A stretch of DNA of 64,000 bases, taken from contig CATQJL010000001.1 in the NCBI GenBank assembly GCA_958299035.1, positions 16,909,433-16,973,432 on the forward strand, read 5' to 3'. The position numbers and the translations under genes are program-made. The notes beneath the pieces are model-generated. The model searched no databases. It worked only from the letters and a program-made list of their open reading frames with translations, and was not told the origin of the DNA. This document shows positions 23,286 to 34,646 of the stretch, one piece after another. The stretch is from Cylicocyclus nassatus. Its lineage: Eukaryota > Nematoda > Chromadorea > Rhabditida > Strongylidae. Within the stretch, counting starts at the first letter, position 1. Each line of letters opens with the position of its first letter.

Positions 23286-23881
23286 TACAACGCTTGTCAC
23301 TTGCTTCATACGAATATGGGATGAAGGACCGGACCGACCGATGACTATATTCTTGTCTTAATGTTGCCGTTTCATGCTTTAATTTTTTCTTGTAATTCAA
23401 TGAAAATATTGAAAGATGACGACTATCAACTATTGTGAGGCCATCAGAAGTTGTAATAGAAAGTGGTTCTGAGAAGTGTGATGATAGGAAGTATCAAAAA
23501 TTATGAATGATGAAGCAAGTAGAAAGAAGTAAAATATTGTCTGCCCAGGAAGCTCTGAAAGATACAGTAAAATTATTGCATGTATAAATGGCCATTCTTG
23601 GTAAATGTGCACGTAAATGGTAAGAAGGAAACACACGGGAACAGGATTGGAACCTTCTCGTTATCTTCTAAAGAAGGCATTGGATGACAATGGAAGAAAC
23701 AAGGACAGGAAGATCGGAACGCCTGACTGCCACGAAAAATTTATTCCGCTGAAGACTACTGGACACTGCGTAATACTGAACTTGTTAAATTCGGCAATTA
23801 TATTGAAACGAAAAGCAAGTGGAAAAGGATGTATGATTTTCTAACAGATATATGACAGACATATATATATATGTATATGTA

Positions 23882-23914
<33 letters not shown>

Positions 23915-24270
23915 CAGTGGCGTACCCAGGATTTCGGCTCGGGGGGGGGCGACAAAAAAATTCTCTAAAGAAGGTGCGTGGCGTTAGCCATTAGAAAATT
24001 TTTTTGGGGTGCTTCTTAAAATTTTTGCGTGTCCCCGACCCCTAAAATCTGGGAAAAGGGGGCGTGGCTGACGCCACGCCCCCGAAAAAAATTTTTTTAT
24101 AAGGGTAAAATGAATTTTTAAAAAATTTTAAAAATTATTTTAATTATTTACAAATGCAGACAAATCATTTGCATAATTTTGTAACCCATGTAAGTAACTT
24201 TCAAAAATTTCGCGACCCGTTCTCGGGGGGGGGGGGGAGGCGCGCGCCCCCCCCCCTCGGTACGCCACTG
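23915..24270. mobile_element. hAT MITE, CAGTGGCGTACC family, 356 bp
   Basis: Termini CAGTGGCGTACCCAGG with G-run and CAGTGGCGTACCGAGG with G-run (inverted). CAGTGGCGTA termini with adjacent G runs are typical of a widespread hAT group. It is inserted in an (AT)n microsatellite (23855-23914, 24271-24280), giving an ATATATAT duplication that is not independently informative. Confidence 0.75.
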
Positions 24271-24484
24271 ATATATATATATGTGAACTGCATAAATGAG
24301 AAACCAAAAGTACATTTGAAAATGATCAGTATTTTTAGAAGTTGGAAAAATTAGGGTTGTTGAAACAAAGTGAGGTTGTAACTACTTCTTGTTTAAATTT
24401 AGATTAAGCATAGGAGATATTTGAAAATTGTTTGTGTATCGGAAAGGAGGGAGAAGATTTATAGGCAAAATTTGAAAAAATTCA

Positions 24485-25660
24485 ATTAAAAATTCATATC
24501 TTCTGTAGATGAACAGCTAGTACATGGAGATGCTCACCATTAGAACCGCCTCATTCTCCGCTTTCAGAAAATATATAGTTGTAAGGGATCCCTTGCAAAA
24601 AGTGCCTGGTGAAGGGGGGGGGTGAGAATTTTATAACGGGAGTTCTCAGGCAGGGACCTTTTCACCATTGTAAAAAGACGTCTACCTGAGAACACTTTTT
24701 GCAAAGGATCCCTTACAACTATATATTTTCTGAAACGGAGAATGAGACGGTTCTAATGGTGAGCATCTCCGTGTACTAGCTGTTCATCTCAGAAGTTATG
24801 AATTTTTTTATGTTGAATACTCGAAAATCTCCAGAAATCACTAGGCACACCCTTCACCACGCACTTTTTTCAACGGATCCCAGACAAACTATACAGGGTG
24901 TCCCAAAAGTATGTATCGAACGTTTGATCGTTAATATCTCTCTTCCCAAGAAGTCTTTTGCCTTGCTTCAGGTACCGTTTTGTAGAGCTGGCTTCAACTT
25001 AGATTTGCATTGTAGAACGAATCACTCCTCTCTCTTCATTACTGTAGGATTACGGTAGAAACTTCAAAGAGGGTTTTGAGCCATGAAAGGCCATATTTTG
25101 CCACAGAAAGGAAACAAAACAGTTTGAAAACTTTTATGCTAGGCTAATTAGAGTTGCTGATTATAACTGTAAAGTTCCCAACTTATTATGATGCTTCATT
25201 GAAGAGTTATGCCAGGTAAGAAGTAGCGGCCATTTTTTCAATGTTCCTAAAAAGTGGGATTGCACCGTTTAGAAAGCTTCGTAATCTTGTGAATAGTTAA
25301 TTATTGAACTCAGCGTCCATAAAAACCCTATTACACAAGTTTTCACGATTTTTTGAAAAATTTTGAAACGGCAGCTTTTTTCACATTAACACCATATGAT
25401 TCAAGTTTCTACCGTAATCCTACAGTAATGAAGAGAGATGAATGATTCGTTCTATAATGCAAATCTAAGTTGAAGCCAGCTCTACAAAACGGTACCTAAA
25501 GCAAGGCAAAAGACTTCTTGGGAAGAGAGATATTAACGATCAAACGTTCGATACATACTTTTGGGACACCCTGTATATTTTCTGAAAGCAGAGGAAGAAA
25601 CGGTTACAATGGTGGCCACCTTCGTGTACTAGCTGTTCATCTACAAAAGTTACATTTTTC
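24485..25660. repeat. Family B palindromic repeat, split by a Tc1/mariner MITE
   Basis: Mirror arms TAGATGAACAGCTAGTACA, CTCACCATTAGAACCG and TTTCAGAAAATATATAGTTG meet near 24640. A further half unit follows (ATCTCCAGAAATCACTAGG, TTCAACGGATCCCAGACAAA). The latter is interrupted at TATA by 24892-25575 and resumes TATTTTCTGAAAGC. Other copies: 49976-50638, 51417-51562 and 53938-54000. Confidence 0.75.
24892..25575. mobile_element. Tc1/mariner-type MITE, 684 bp
   Basis: Inverted termini TACAGGGTGTCCCAAAAGTA, about 170 bp long, running through TTTGATCGTTAATATC, TTCAACTTAGATTTGCA and CATTACTGTAGGATTACGGT. TA flanks. It is inserted in a family B repeat. The same family occurs at 43181-43716, 43728-45331, 45336-46009 and 57093-59008. 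Confidence 0.85.
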
Positions 25661-25895
25661 TTTTGGAATCTCGTGACTGTCTAAGAATCCTCTTAGTTTT
25701 GTCGATGCGCACTTGATTTTAGAATGCATTTCCACTATGACATTCTTGATTATTGAACACGTTGCAAATTTACTCCTTGTTCCATTTTCGCGGTTCAACT
25801 AGATATCCTTTATTTCACCCTCCTTAATTTCTTTTCAGTTCTTGATTTAATCAGGAAACTTTTAATTTGTGACTGCTTATTAGAGGCATAGTTTA

Positions 25896-26889
25896 ATGAG
25901 GTATAGACTTCAAGGTGGTGTGGACACACTGGAATTTAGCATGGAGGCAGAAGGCGAACTAGATCCGGAACAACAGCGTATTGCCGAAATTACTGATTTG
26001 CTGACAACAGAGCGGAACGAACTCATAGGTTACATCAGAAACCCAACAAGTAAGCCAAGATTTGATGAGGATGTCTCCAGAAGATCAATAGATGATCTTC
26101 AAGTCGTCGAAAAATTCAAAGCTGCTAAATTCACAAATATGGATCAACCGAAGAGATTCCTTCTAGTAAATAAGATAATTGCTACGCTTGAGTCACGTAT
26201 AGCATACCCGGCAGATTTTGTACTTCATGCAGCAAAGTCTTTCTCACCTGAAGCACTCAGTGACTACAATGCTCTTGAAATTGATAGTCGCCGCAAAGTG
26301 TCGAAATTTCTTAATTTTCCTAAAGCCAGAATTGAATCTGAATTCGAACAACTTTCTACGCAGCTGAAAGCATCATTGCCAGCGGAGGTTAGGGCAGAGC
26401 TTACAAAAGCCAAAGAAAAAATGCAGTATTTTCTCCCAGTTCTTCGCAAACACATGCAATCTCGCCCTCCCTCACTTACTGATCGTCGACTGTTGATGTC
26501 CTTGCTAGAGAAGCTGGTATCGACCCCATTAGTACTGCGGAAGTAGAAAGAGGGTTCTCGATTTACTCGGTAATCAGAGAGCCGAGGAGAGGTCGTACAA
26601 CTGTTGAACACTTGAGTAATTACTTAAGGTACGTCAGCACCTTTACTTCATCCTAACTACCTACACAATTTATAGGATAGTTATAAGTGGACCGGATCGA
26701 CTATCACCATATGAGTTTCTGCAATATCCGAAAGATTGGCAAGAGACGGGTCGTCAAACTGCAGACTTTCCCGGACGAACCAAAGGCCCAGGAAAGAAGT
26801 CGCTGCAACGTCTCGAAGAAGAAGCAAAATTCAAGGCTATTTTTGATCCAGATCGTTTTTTTTACACAGTTCTACTTCTTGCTCTCTGA
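25896..26889 (+). pseudogene. hAT transposase C-terminal remnant
   Basis: Frame 25896-26546 (216 codons) is a charged helical region. Near 26480 the frame shifts, and the dimerisation-domain signature follows: STAEVERGFS at about 26530-26559, then RRGRTTVEHLSNYLR up to donor AAG|GTACGT (26629). After a 47-nt intron (acceptor TTTATAG, exon from 26676) it reads LSPYEFLQYPKDW and ends in TGA at about 26889. ERGFS plus HLSNYLR is the classic hAT C-terminal dimerisation pattern; in working transposases it holds subunits together next to the RNase H-like core. The N-terminal BED finger and most of the catalytic core are not recognisable upstream. It lies between hAT termini with 8-bp duplications, supporting the assignment. 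Confidence 0.8.
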
Positions 26890-27124
26890 TGAGACTCCTG
26901 GAGAGTTAGACATACAAAACTTAGAATGTGAAAATGTAGATGTGACAGAGCACGACGAGCTCTAAGTTCTCTTTATCTCTATAAAAAGTTTCGCAAACAC
27001 TCATGTCATCTCACTAAATTTAGACTATATTTATCATGTATGACGTGACCGCTCCTGAAGAAGTTCAACTGTTCCTTGCAATGTGCACTTTTTTATTCGA
27101 ACATAGCTGGCAGACCCTACCCCT

Positions 27125-27490
27125 CCGACCCTGTCAATAACATTCTTGTAATCAGCGTGCTCAGTTACCCCACCGTGCCAACTCCCAGCCCCGTAGCTCA
27201 AAGTTGGTGAAAAATCGAAAAAATCGATAGGATCTGAAAATTAAATTTCTATTCGTAATCAGCATGCCCAGTTACCCCACTGTGCCAACTACCAGCCCCG
27301 TAGCTCAAAGTTTGTGAAAAATCGATAATATCAACCAGTGACGAAAAGTAGCTTACGACAATCGCGCCCCTCCGAAGTGTATGCGTGCCTTGTCCCATAG
27401 CGGTTCAGAAATAAAAAATTCTACTCAGAACATATGTACACAATTACAACACATAAAAACAGATGTGCAACTTTATTTACACAAATTACT
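27125..27490. repeat. Family C repeat, diverged copy
   Basis: Two units with CAGTTACCCCAC, CTCCCAGCCCCGTAGCTC and AAAATCGAT, then GGTTCAGAAATAAAAAATTC and a degraded ACA-rich tail. Same end structure as 3240-3371. Confidence 0.7.
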
Positions 27491-27933
27491 GAGACATATC
27501 CACGCGGCTACGTGCATCAAAATAAACAGATTCTCCTTCCAACATTCCAACTTGCGGAGCAGGTTTTCTTCTCGCCGCCTCGAGTCGCGATTCCAGTCTA
27601 GGCCATTTCACGTAGGACGCCCACCATCATCACCAAAACCGCGACGGCGACCCCCGTCCAATATCCAATAATGCTCCTAAAAAAGATTTTGAGCACTTAC
27701 TGATATAGATCGGCTAACTCACATTAATCCGGGTGGCTCACACCCTGCCCAGGTGTACAGCTCGTTTAGCCTTTCAGCTAGCATTCTGCAATTTCTATTT
27801 TATAACCTTAAATGAATTTGATACACAATAAGAGGTAATCAAAAACCGATCTACGGTTATCCGAGTACAACATAACACATTCACTTATTACACTCTTTAT
27901 TTCAAGTATACAACTATTACAAAAAATCGTCTT

Positions 27934-28719
27934 TTATTCCAATGCTGGCGGATCACGACTTCCAATAACGGGTGGCGGAGGACTGGGGTGTACAAAGGCG
28001 CCGCCTGCAGCATGTAGGCGACGCATGAGGGTGCATGTATGGCGCCACGCCGCCAATGCACCAAAGATGAAGGCGTTTATGATGAAGTATGTTGCAGCTA
28101 TCCCTTGGAAAAAGGCCGAAACGAAGCTGTAAGCGCCATGTTGCTCATAGGAACAAAGCAAGAAGGCGAGGGCGCGAACTCCGCACAATGCAACAATTCA
28201 CGCAACTCGTGCTTGTAGAACATCGCGGGTCCTTCGTTGTCCATGATAACTACAAGAAAAAATCAAAGCCATAGTTATACTTCATAATCTTCTTCCTCTA
28301 CGACGCCACACCTGATCCGTTTGATCCGGTTGATCAATTTTAGTATTGCTAACTTCATCGATTCAAGTAACATCAAAACGGATTATTGGATCAAGCGGAT
28401 TTAGTGGATTGGAATGGCGTGAGTCTTATAAGCGCTATTACTTATGAAAAGTGATGAAAACGGTGGGGGAAAACTGAAGTGATTGAAAGCTTGAAAGTTT
28501 GGAAATGAAAGTTCAACGTTGAAACATTTGAAAGTACAACGGCTATTGAGCAATGACTTGCGAAATCATGACGCAGCACTCGTTGCGGGACCCCTGCTGC
28601 CGCTGCCAGCGCCTTCTTGGACTCACCAACCAGTTAAAAGGTTATAACCCACTGGATGATTCTTGATATCCGAGTATTTGAACTCATACAGGAAGAAGGC
28701 AATCAATTGAGGTAACTCA
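27934..28719 (-). CDS. Spliced multi-pass membrane protein gene inside the hAT element
   Basis: Two exons on the minus strand. Exon 28631-28719 follows acceptor GCGTTCAG, reads LPQLIAFFLYEFKYSD and ends at donor ACTG|GTTGGT. The last exon, 28249-27934, follows acceptor TTTTTTCTTGTAG in matching phase (MDNEGPAMFYKHELREL) and ends with TAA inside an AATAAA. Two hydrophobic helices follow (YSFVSAFFQGIAATYFIIN, FIFGALAAW), then a Pro-rich tail. Within the last exon, near 28185, the frame changes by one base in a GC-rich run. This is either an assembly error or a disabling mutation. The helix layout loosely recalls MARVEL-type four-helix proteins, a tentative idea. More 5' exons are likely near 28.8-28.97 kb. 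It may be hAT cargo or a host gene that the element's borders came to enclose. Confidence 0.55.
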
Positions 28720-29255
28720 CTGAACGCCACAAAAGCCTTCACCTCTTGTCATTTTCATCACCTTTCCTCCATTACTTTGTGGTTGATATATGTAAGTGCT
28801 GAAACAATGGCTAGGTGTACGACTCAAACTCAGCATATCAATGCTTACCATTACCTCATGTCCTATACGGATACCATGCCTTCGTCATCATGTAGATGAT
28901 GTTTTCCGAATCGTGATCGATGCCTACAGCCGTAGAAACATTGCTGTGGTGATGGTGACTTTCTTGAAAAAACAGTAAAAACAAAACTAGACTCAGAATA
29001 TCTTTCTTTTGTGAATGTAAGAAGACACTTAATCATGAACTGTTACTAGAGGCAAATGAGGTTGTGAAAGAAACGATGCCGTTCCTGGCGGCGCGTTGTA
29101 TATAATTGCACACCCACATTCACACACGCACTCACCCCCCCCCCCCAACCCCCCCTGCCCCCCCCCCCCCTCTGACCCCCTTCACCCTAGAGGGGCTGCG
29201 ACCACCGTGACCCCCTTCACCCTGGAGAGGTCATTCTCACCTTATCGCACCTATG
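28720..29255. other. 5' side of the minus-strand gene and right end of the hAT
   Basis: A possible minus-strand exon near 28810-28965 (acceptor TTTTTTCAAG) has two open frames, so the reading is unclear. From about 29125 long C runs lead into the hAT right end, with GTGACCCCCTTCACC twice. Confidence 0.3.
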
Positions 29256-29269
29256 ATGCCGGTCAGCTT

Positions 29270-29745
29270 AGTGTTGTTTCAGACTGCCGCACTGACTGCA
29301 GCAGACTGCAGCAGACTGCAGCTGACCGCACTGACCGCATTGACCGCGGGGCCGCACAGACCGCTACATCCTTTTGTGAAGGTGGGGAGGATAAATAATT
29401 GTAGCTCAAAAAGCCCTAATAGACATCACGAGCGGGAGTGAAACAGGTATATGCAATGACAAAAGAATTCTGAACAAATATGAGCATATTAAAGAAAAAC
29501 AATCGCCAAAAGTTGATTGAGAAAAGTAAGTAAGAATCTAGGAACTTTTTAGGCGTAAATCACATTGTTTCGATGTATTCCCAACTATTTTTTCTTTTAC
29601 GAAAGGGTGCAGCGATTGTGCGGCCGTTGCGGTCAGTGCAGTCAGCTGCAGTCTGCTGCAGTCTGCTGCAGTCTGCTGCGGTCAGTGCATCAGCTGCAGT
29701 CTGCTGCAGTCAGTGCGACAGTATGAAACAACCCTTACACTTCGG
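29270..29745. repeat. Inverted pair of CTGCAG-rich minisatellites
   Basis: The left arm (29276-29360) is made of GACTGCAGCA units starting from GTTGTTTCAGACTG. The right arm (29610-29730) is its mirror and ends with CAGTATGAAACAAC. Both carry GGCCGCACA-type inner ends. The arms enclose an AT-rich spacer. The pair starts just outside the hAT target duplication. Confidence 0.75.
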
Positions 29746-30852
29746 TTCTCATAGTTTTCCGACACGGCCAGTCTTGAATAACCTTCACAACCGATTTGCA
29801 AGTTGATGGTTATGCAATGGATTGTAACAGTTTCTTGTAAGAGGAATGCGAGGCGATGAAATCGCATGGAATCTGCCCGAGGCAGGACGCAAACTCTGCT
29901 CCAAAGATATGGACTGCATACCAAATAAAGTATAAAAAGAATCTGGAAAGAATAAAAGATTCAAAAACCTACGTGAACGTATTTTTTGTATGTGTCGATT
30001 CTGCCTGTGCCATCAAAACCATCTTTTTCAATCTGAAGGCTCAACACTTCACTAGAGCTGCTGTTTTATTCACAACACCTACAACGAATCATATAAGAGC
30101 CAAAGAAACATAAGGCAGAGTAATTTTAGAACATTGAGAAGACAATGGAATTTTATCAATCTTAGCATATATCGTAAATCTCTGCATGTGCAATTTTATG
30201 TATTCCAGGCAGCGGGAAAGAACAATTATACATCGTTTGTACCTACCCCATTCGCGTTTCTTGAAATTCTTTAGCACATACAACTTTTAGCAGAGCCAGG
30301 CTCTTCTGCGAGTTCTAGAAAACATCAAAGATCACGGAGAAGATTAAATTTAGAACATCATAAAAGAACTGACCGTTCTGTTGGCTAAAGCATCGGCAGC
30401 CGCAACTGCAAGTATCAGCAACAGTCGCAGTATCAACAGAACAACAAACAAAACGTCCTTCCCTCCGACCACAAAGCTCCTGCAAGTTTCAATTCAAATT
30501 GATTATATCAAAAGACAGCCTAGTTTCGGAATGTGACAGAGATTTCAAAATTGATGCGAGGGCTCTACAGCGAGAATTCAAACAGAGCAATGTAGCGTAC
30601 CCGTGCCATGCTTTTGAAATGATGGCATTAATAGCGAACGTAATACAATTTGAACAACATTAAGATGTCAGCAGAAGGGCTAACTTAAGAGAAAACTGAA
30701 AAGTAAGAAGAAAAGCTCCTAGTTTTAAAATTTTCACTCCAAAGCGTCATTGACCAAAACACGTAATAATATGTTGCCAGTCTCACAGATTATAAAAGAC
30801 AACTGAAACGCAAACGGAACGCAGGCAAACGCATTTGTCAGAAATAGTCACC
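29746..30852. other. Intergenic stretch without supported genes
   Basis: Short frames only (29856-30113, 30089-30283) without paired splice signals. No repeat unit was recognised. Contains CAG-rich codons near 30395-30445. Confidence 0.3.
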
Positions 30853-30860
30853 TTCTCCAG

Positions 30861-32788
30861 TATACTTGGGTCCGAATCGAATAGAAATTCGATCATTCGA
30901 ATAAAACATTCGAATATATTCGTATTCGAAATTGGATATTCGGAGTTCTTCCATTTTCGAATAATATTCGAAACTCGAATAATCAAAGAAGCAGGGTTTC
31001 GAATAAAATTCGAAAACTCGAATAATCAAAAAACGAGGTTTCGAATAATATTCGAAGACTCGAATAATCAAAAAACGAGGTTTCGAATATTATTCGAAAA
31101 CTCGAATAATCAAAAAACGGGTTTCGAATAGATTTTATTCGAATGTTTTATTCGAATATTTATTCGAATTCGTATTCGAATGACTCCGTAATGAGATTAT
31201 TCGACTTTGTTGCAAAGCCAACTACTGAGTATCAAGCTCACTTCGTCCGCGTTTTTTTTTCGCAAAACTCGGTAATGCATCTTTTGCAACCGTTATACCT
31301 TTGAACTGTGTAGAGAGACGCATTCTTCCGACTGCTTGCGACAGTAAAAAAATCATATGTGGATTTTAATTGATGTAGAAAGTAGAGCAAGCCCTTTGCT
31401 TTTATATTGTTGATGCTGATAAGAAATAAGGTTAATTCTGGTGTACATCAGTCTCTTTCAGACCATCTGAAGAAGAATCTTTTGGGCACAGCATAAAAAT
31501 TTATATCGACTGCTTTTTAGATCGTCCATAATGGGTAAAATATGACTTTTTGCTGATGTATAGACTAGATGCCGACCGACCGACTTTATCGATTTTTGGG
31601 GAAGTTTGAGCTGCGGAGCTGAGAGTTGGTACAAGGGGGTAAGTGAGGGTGCTGATTATGGATAAAAATTTACTTTATAAATTTTATCGGTTGGAAAATC
31701 TCCAGCTACGAGCTTGGGAGTTGGTACAGGGGGTAAATGAGGATGCTGATTAAAACCGAAATTTATTTTATCGATTTCAGCAATTTTTGGGAAATTTTGA
31801 GCTAGGAGTTGGTATAGGGGATACTAGGGGGCTGATTATGATTGGATCGGCTCTAGCCAGATATGTCGGCAAGTTTGAGATGTGGTTGCTTTAGTTATTG
31901 TTTAGTTAAGTACATATGTGGCCACCTTATTGCTTCAAAAGATCGCACACCTAGCGCAATGAATCCGAACAGCTCGTTAGATGCTTAACCAAGTTGCAAT
32001 GTTTCTCATTTTTAGATTTTAGCTCCAGCCAATTTTATCTTTACTCTGCTAAACGTCTTTGAAATCTAGTGGAATTCTGACAAATAAGGTCTGCTGTCGA
32101 ACAAAGCCGCAGGATCAAAGTGCACAGATGCGGTTCTTACCGTACGGTGCACAACGCCCAAGGATCACGAAGTGCAGCCGCTTACACGACGCTCGCGACC
32201 GCTTGAAGATGGCTGGTGCACTTTGTCCGGCAATAGACTTCTGGCTGTAAGTCTCAGAAAATCCCAAATGAAATGAGGTTGGAAGTTGGTACAAGGGGTA
32301 AGTGAAGGTGCTGATTATGGATAAAAATTTACTTTATCGATTTTTTCGATTTTTGGAAAATATTGAGCTACGAGGTTGGGAGTTGGTACAAAGGGGTAAG
32401 TGAGGGTGCTGATCAGAACCGAAATCTACTTTATTGATTTCAGCAATTTTTGGAAAATTTTGAGCTAGGATTTGGTGTATGGGATATTAGGGGGCTGATT
32501 ATGATTGGATCGGCTTTAGCCAGATATGTCGGCAAGTTTGAGATGTGATTGCTTTCGTTATTCGATAAATCATTCGAATATTTGTTCGAAATTCGACTTC
32601 CAATGTTCGAATATATTCGATATTCATTCGTTCGATATTTTTGATTTTCCGAATTTATTCGAAATTCATTCATTCGATATTTTTGATTTTCCGAATTTAT
32701 TCGATATTCGTTTATTCGAAATTTTTCCTTTTCGAATTTATTCGATATTCATTCATTCGATGAAAAATTCTCGAATTACCCAAGTATA
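30861..32788. mobile_element. TTCGAA-rich hAT-like element, 1.93 kb
   Basis: Termini TATACTTGGGT on both ends (inverted), with a perfect 8-bp duplication TTCTCCAG (30853-30860, 32789-32796). Both subterminal regions are dense in TTCGAA/ATTCGAATA (30870-31190 and 32560-32780). The left one includes a 48-50-bp minisatellite (AAAAAACGAGGTTTCGAATA units, 30970-31130). The middle holds a direct repeat of a family C-like segment. No transposase was found. Confidence 0.75.
31585..32562. repeat. Direct duplication of a ~290-bp family C-like segment
   Basis: 31585-31900 and 32270-32562 share GTAAGTGAGGGTGCTGAT, TTATCGATTTCAGCAATTTT, GGGGGCTGATTATGATTGG and ATATGTCGGCAAGTTTGAG in the same order. The second copy ends directly at the right TTCGAA-rich block. 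Confidence 0.75.
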
Positions 32789-32796
32789 TTCTCCAG

Positions 32797-33171
32797 GTTA
32801 CCAAGCTGCTGTTGGGTCTGAATGCAAAGGAAACAGTAGAAATATCGGCGTTTGCGACTGAAGGTTAACGAGCAAAGTACAACAGCTACCTAAGTCTACT
32901 TGCCAAATAAACAAACAGTTCGGATGGGTGAAAAGGAATGACGGAGAAGAGCGACGGAACGACTGCGGCGAAAAATGAAGCCGCGTCTTGCAATGTGTAG
33001 AAAGTTTGCACGTTTGCGTTCCCTACAGTAGGGCGACGGAGGGATTGACGACGATCTTCTTCGGCAGATGGGTAGAGTAAAACATCAATAATTCAGAGGA
33101 GAGGTAAAGAAATCCGACAAAAATTTTGCTGCGAGAAGAGAAAGGTTTAGTCAAGTGTTTGAGTGAAGAAG
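32797..33171. other. Intergenic
   Basis: No exon or repeat recognised. Confidence 0.3.
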
Positions 33172-33304
33172 TGGAGAATTTTGGGCTGTTAAAGATAAGT
33201 TAATGTGGTCAGGCGCAACCCCTCAAAAGCTCAGGCGGCCTGAGCTTTTGAGGGGTTGCGCCTGACCCGATTAACTTTAATACCGGAGAATCTTCTCCAC
33301 TTTA
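33172..33304. repeat. Family E short palindrome
   Basis: Near-perfect inverted repeat centred at about 33239: GGTCAGGCGCAACCCCTCAA, AGCTCAGGCGGCCTGAGCT, then the mirror. Outer arms GTGGAGAATTTT/TTCTCCAC. A diverged copy is at 40080-40140. A palindrome of the same design (TTAATGGGGTGCGGCACAC) is at 42186-42285. Confidence 0.7.
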
Positions 33305-33961
33305 GTTTTATGTGATTTGCTAGCACAAACCCAGAAGATTCTACAGTAGGTTTTTGAATCTACTTTGACTTGTTTCGGCTTTGTGGTGATCGGTGAAGTT
33401 GAAGCACTCAAGGTGGAAAACGCGGTGATTGAAATTTTGACAGCACTTCTTGACCCACTTTTTGAAAGCGATAGAAAATCTAATTTCTACCATACACTAA
33501 TAATGAGTATTACTTTGTTTTGAGCACAAGAAAGCAGACTTCTTTTACTTTCGTCACCAAGTTAATCATGTCTGAAAACTACGATTTCTAGACGTTAGGA
33601 AACACTAGAAAACGTGATAGGTGATGGTTTGTAGAGCTTGTATAGGTAATTTGGCATGCTGATTACGGAAATCTTACCCTTTACACAGCAAACGTCTTTA
33701 CTGACTTACGTTTGGCAAGACTTCCTTAGTGGAGTCAATATGCAATTAAAGACAGTCTTTTGCTCTAAGGTGGAATGATATCCATTGGTCTCGCGCTCTT
33801 CTTTTTCACCTTTCTCAATCGTAGCATTCCTTCCATTTTGTGATTTCGTCTTTATTACGACCCCCTCCCCCTAGTCTTATCCCAATACGACCCCCAGGTC
33901 GGGCGCGCCTGACCCCAAGCTCAACCCTGCTCATAGCCCTAATTTAAAGCCTATCCCTAAA
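33305..33961. other. Intergenic with a reverse copy of family F
   Basis: 33862-33955 reads, on the minus strand, GGGTTGAGCTTGGGGTCAGG and GGGGGTCGTA, matching the intronic repeat at 20331. Remainder unassigned. Confidence 0.4.
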
Positions 33962-34646
33962 GGAGAGAGATATGGCCACTATATAGTCGTGTGGAAGGAT
34001 TGCCCCAATCGGAAGCCAACAAGTATCACAACCTCTTACTAGCAGGAGCTATCTACAGTCGCATAAAGCCTGCGGACAAGATGATGGAGACCCTGTTTAC
34101 TCGGTGAGGCATGGTTAAGACTAAGATTGGAAAAAAATGAGTAGTGCAGGTTTGAGTCCGAGCTTGCGAGCCTGCGTGATGCTCCACTTGAGGTACAACT
34201 CAAGTAAATACGTGGAATGTGAAAGTGTGATTGTAAAGGAGTTCCAGATATGGCTGTGGGAATCATTTGGAAAAATTAAATTCACTCAGGATAAAGTTAA
34301 ATGTTTAAGGCTCAACAGGCACTCTACGGAACCCCGAGATGGACTTCTGACTATGGCTGCTCGAAATGCTACATCAAGGGCAATCGCATCGAAAGAAGTC
34401 GCGTGTGGATTGCCGGCAATGATGAAGATGAACGCATGAGAAGCCGAGAATCTTATGAAATTGACGGCGAGCTGGAGCAGTACGGAATAAGTAAGAACTG
34501 ACCGCAGGTTATGCGATTGTACACAAAAGTTGTAATTTTAACGAATTTAGAAAAAACGCCAGCCATGCGACTTATCCCACCCTGCGATTTCATTGGCGAT
34601 GCCTTACATGTTTGCTCAGAAGGAGTCACCCGCGACAGATTAAGAG
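33962..34646 (+). pseudogene. Tnp2/CACTA-type transposase-domain gene fragment
   Basis: Exons: about 33962-34105 (VEGLPQSEANKYHNLLLAGA, donor CTCG|GTGAGG), 34135-about 34205 (acceptor GTAGTGCAG, in phase: FESELASLRDAPLEVQL), a piece near 34247-34490 (YGCSKCYIKGNRIERSRVW, donor ATAA|GTAAGA) and 34551-34646 after a 60-nt intron (acceptor GAATTTAG; CDFIGDALHVCSEGV, donor GAG|GTACAG). The order LP..KY..LLLAG, EL..L, YGC..C...G, then D..H....GV matches the central region of transposase-domain proteins related to plant Tnp2 (EnSpm/CACTA). The C-x2-C is a presumed zinc site. A frameshift near 34300 breaks the third exon, and no N- or C-terminal parts were found. Probably a decayed element or domesticated fragment. 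Confidence 0.6.

Larger units (their letters stand above)
21567..29255. mobile_element. 7.7-kb hAT transposon with transposase remnant and embedded gene
   Basis: The left terminus is CATAGGTGCGATAGTGTGAG; the right terminus is the complement of CATAGGTGCGATAAGGTGAG. Both are flanked by a perfect 8-bp duplication, ATGCCGGT (21559-21566, 29256-29263). Subterminal motifs GTGACCCCCTTCAC recur near both ends, beside C runs. Inside are a decayed hAT transposase (25896-26889, plus strand), nested MITEs (21907-23285, 23915-24270, 24892-25575), a family C segment (27125-27490) and a minus-strand spliced gene (27934-28719). The termini match the foldbacks at 959-2791 and 53787-55795, so this may be the degraded autonomous relative. 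Confidence 0.8.
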
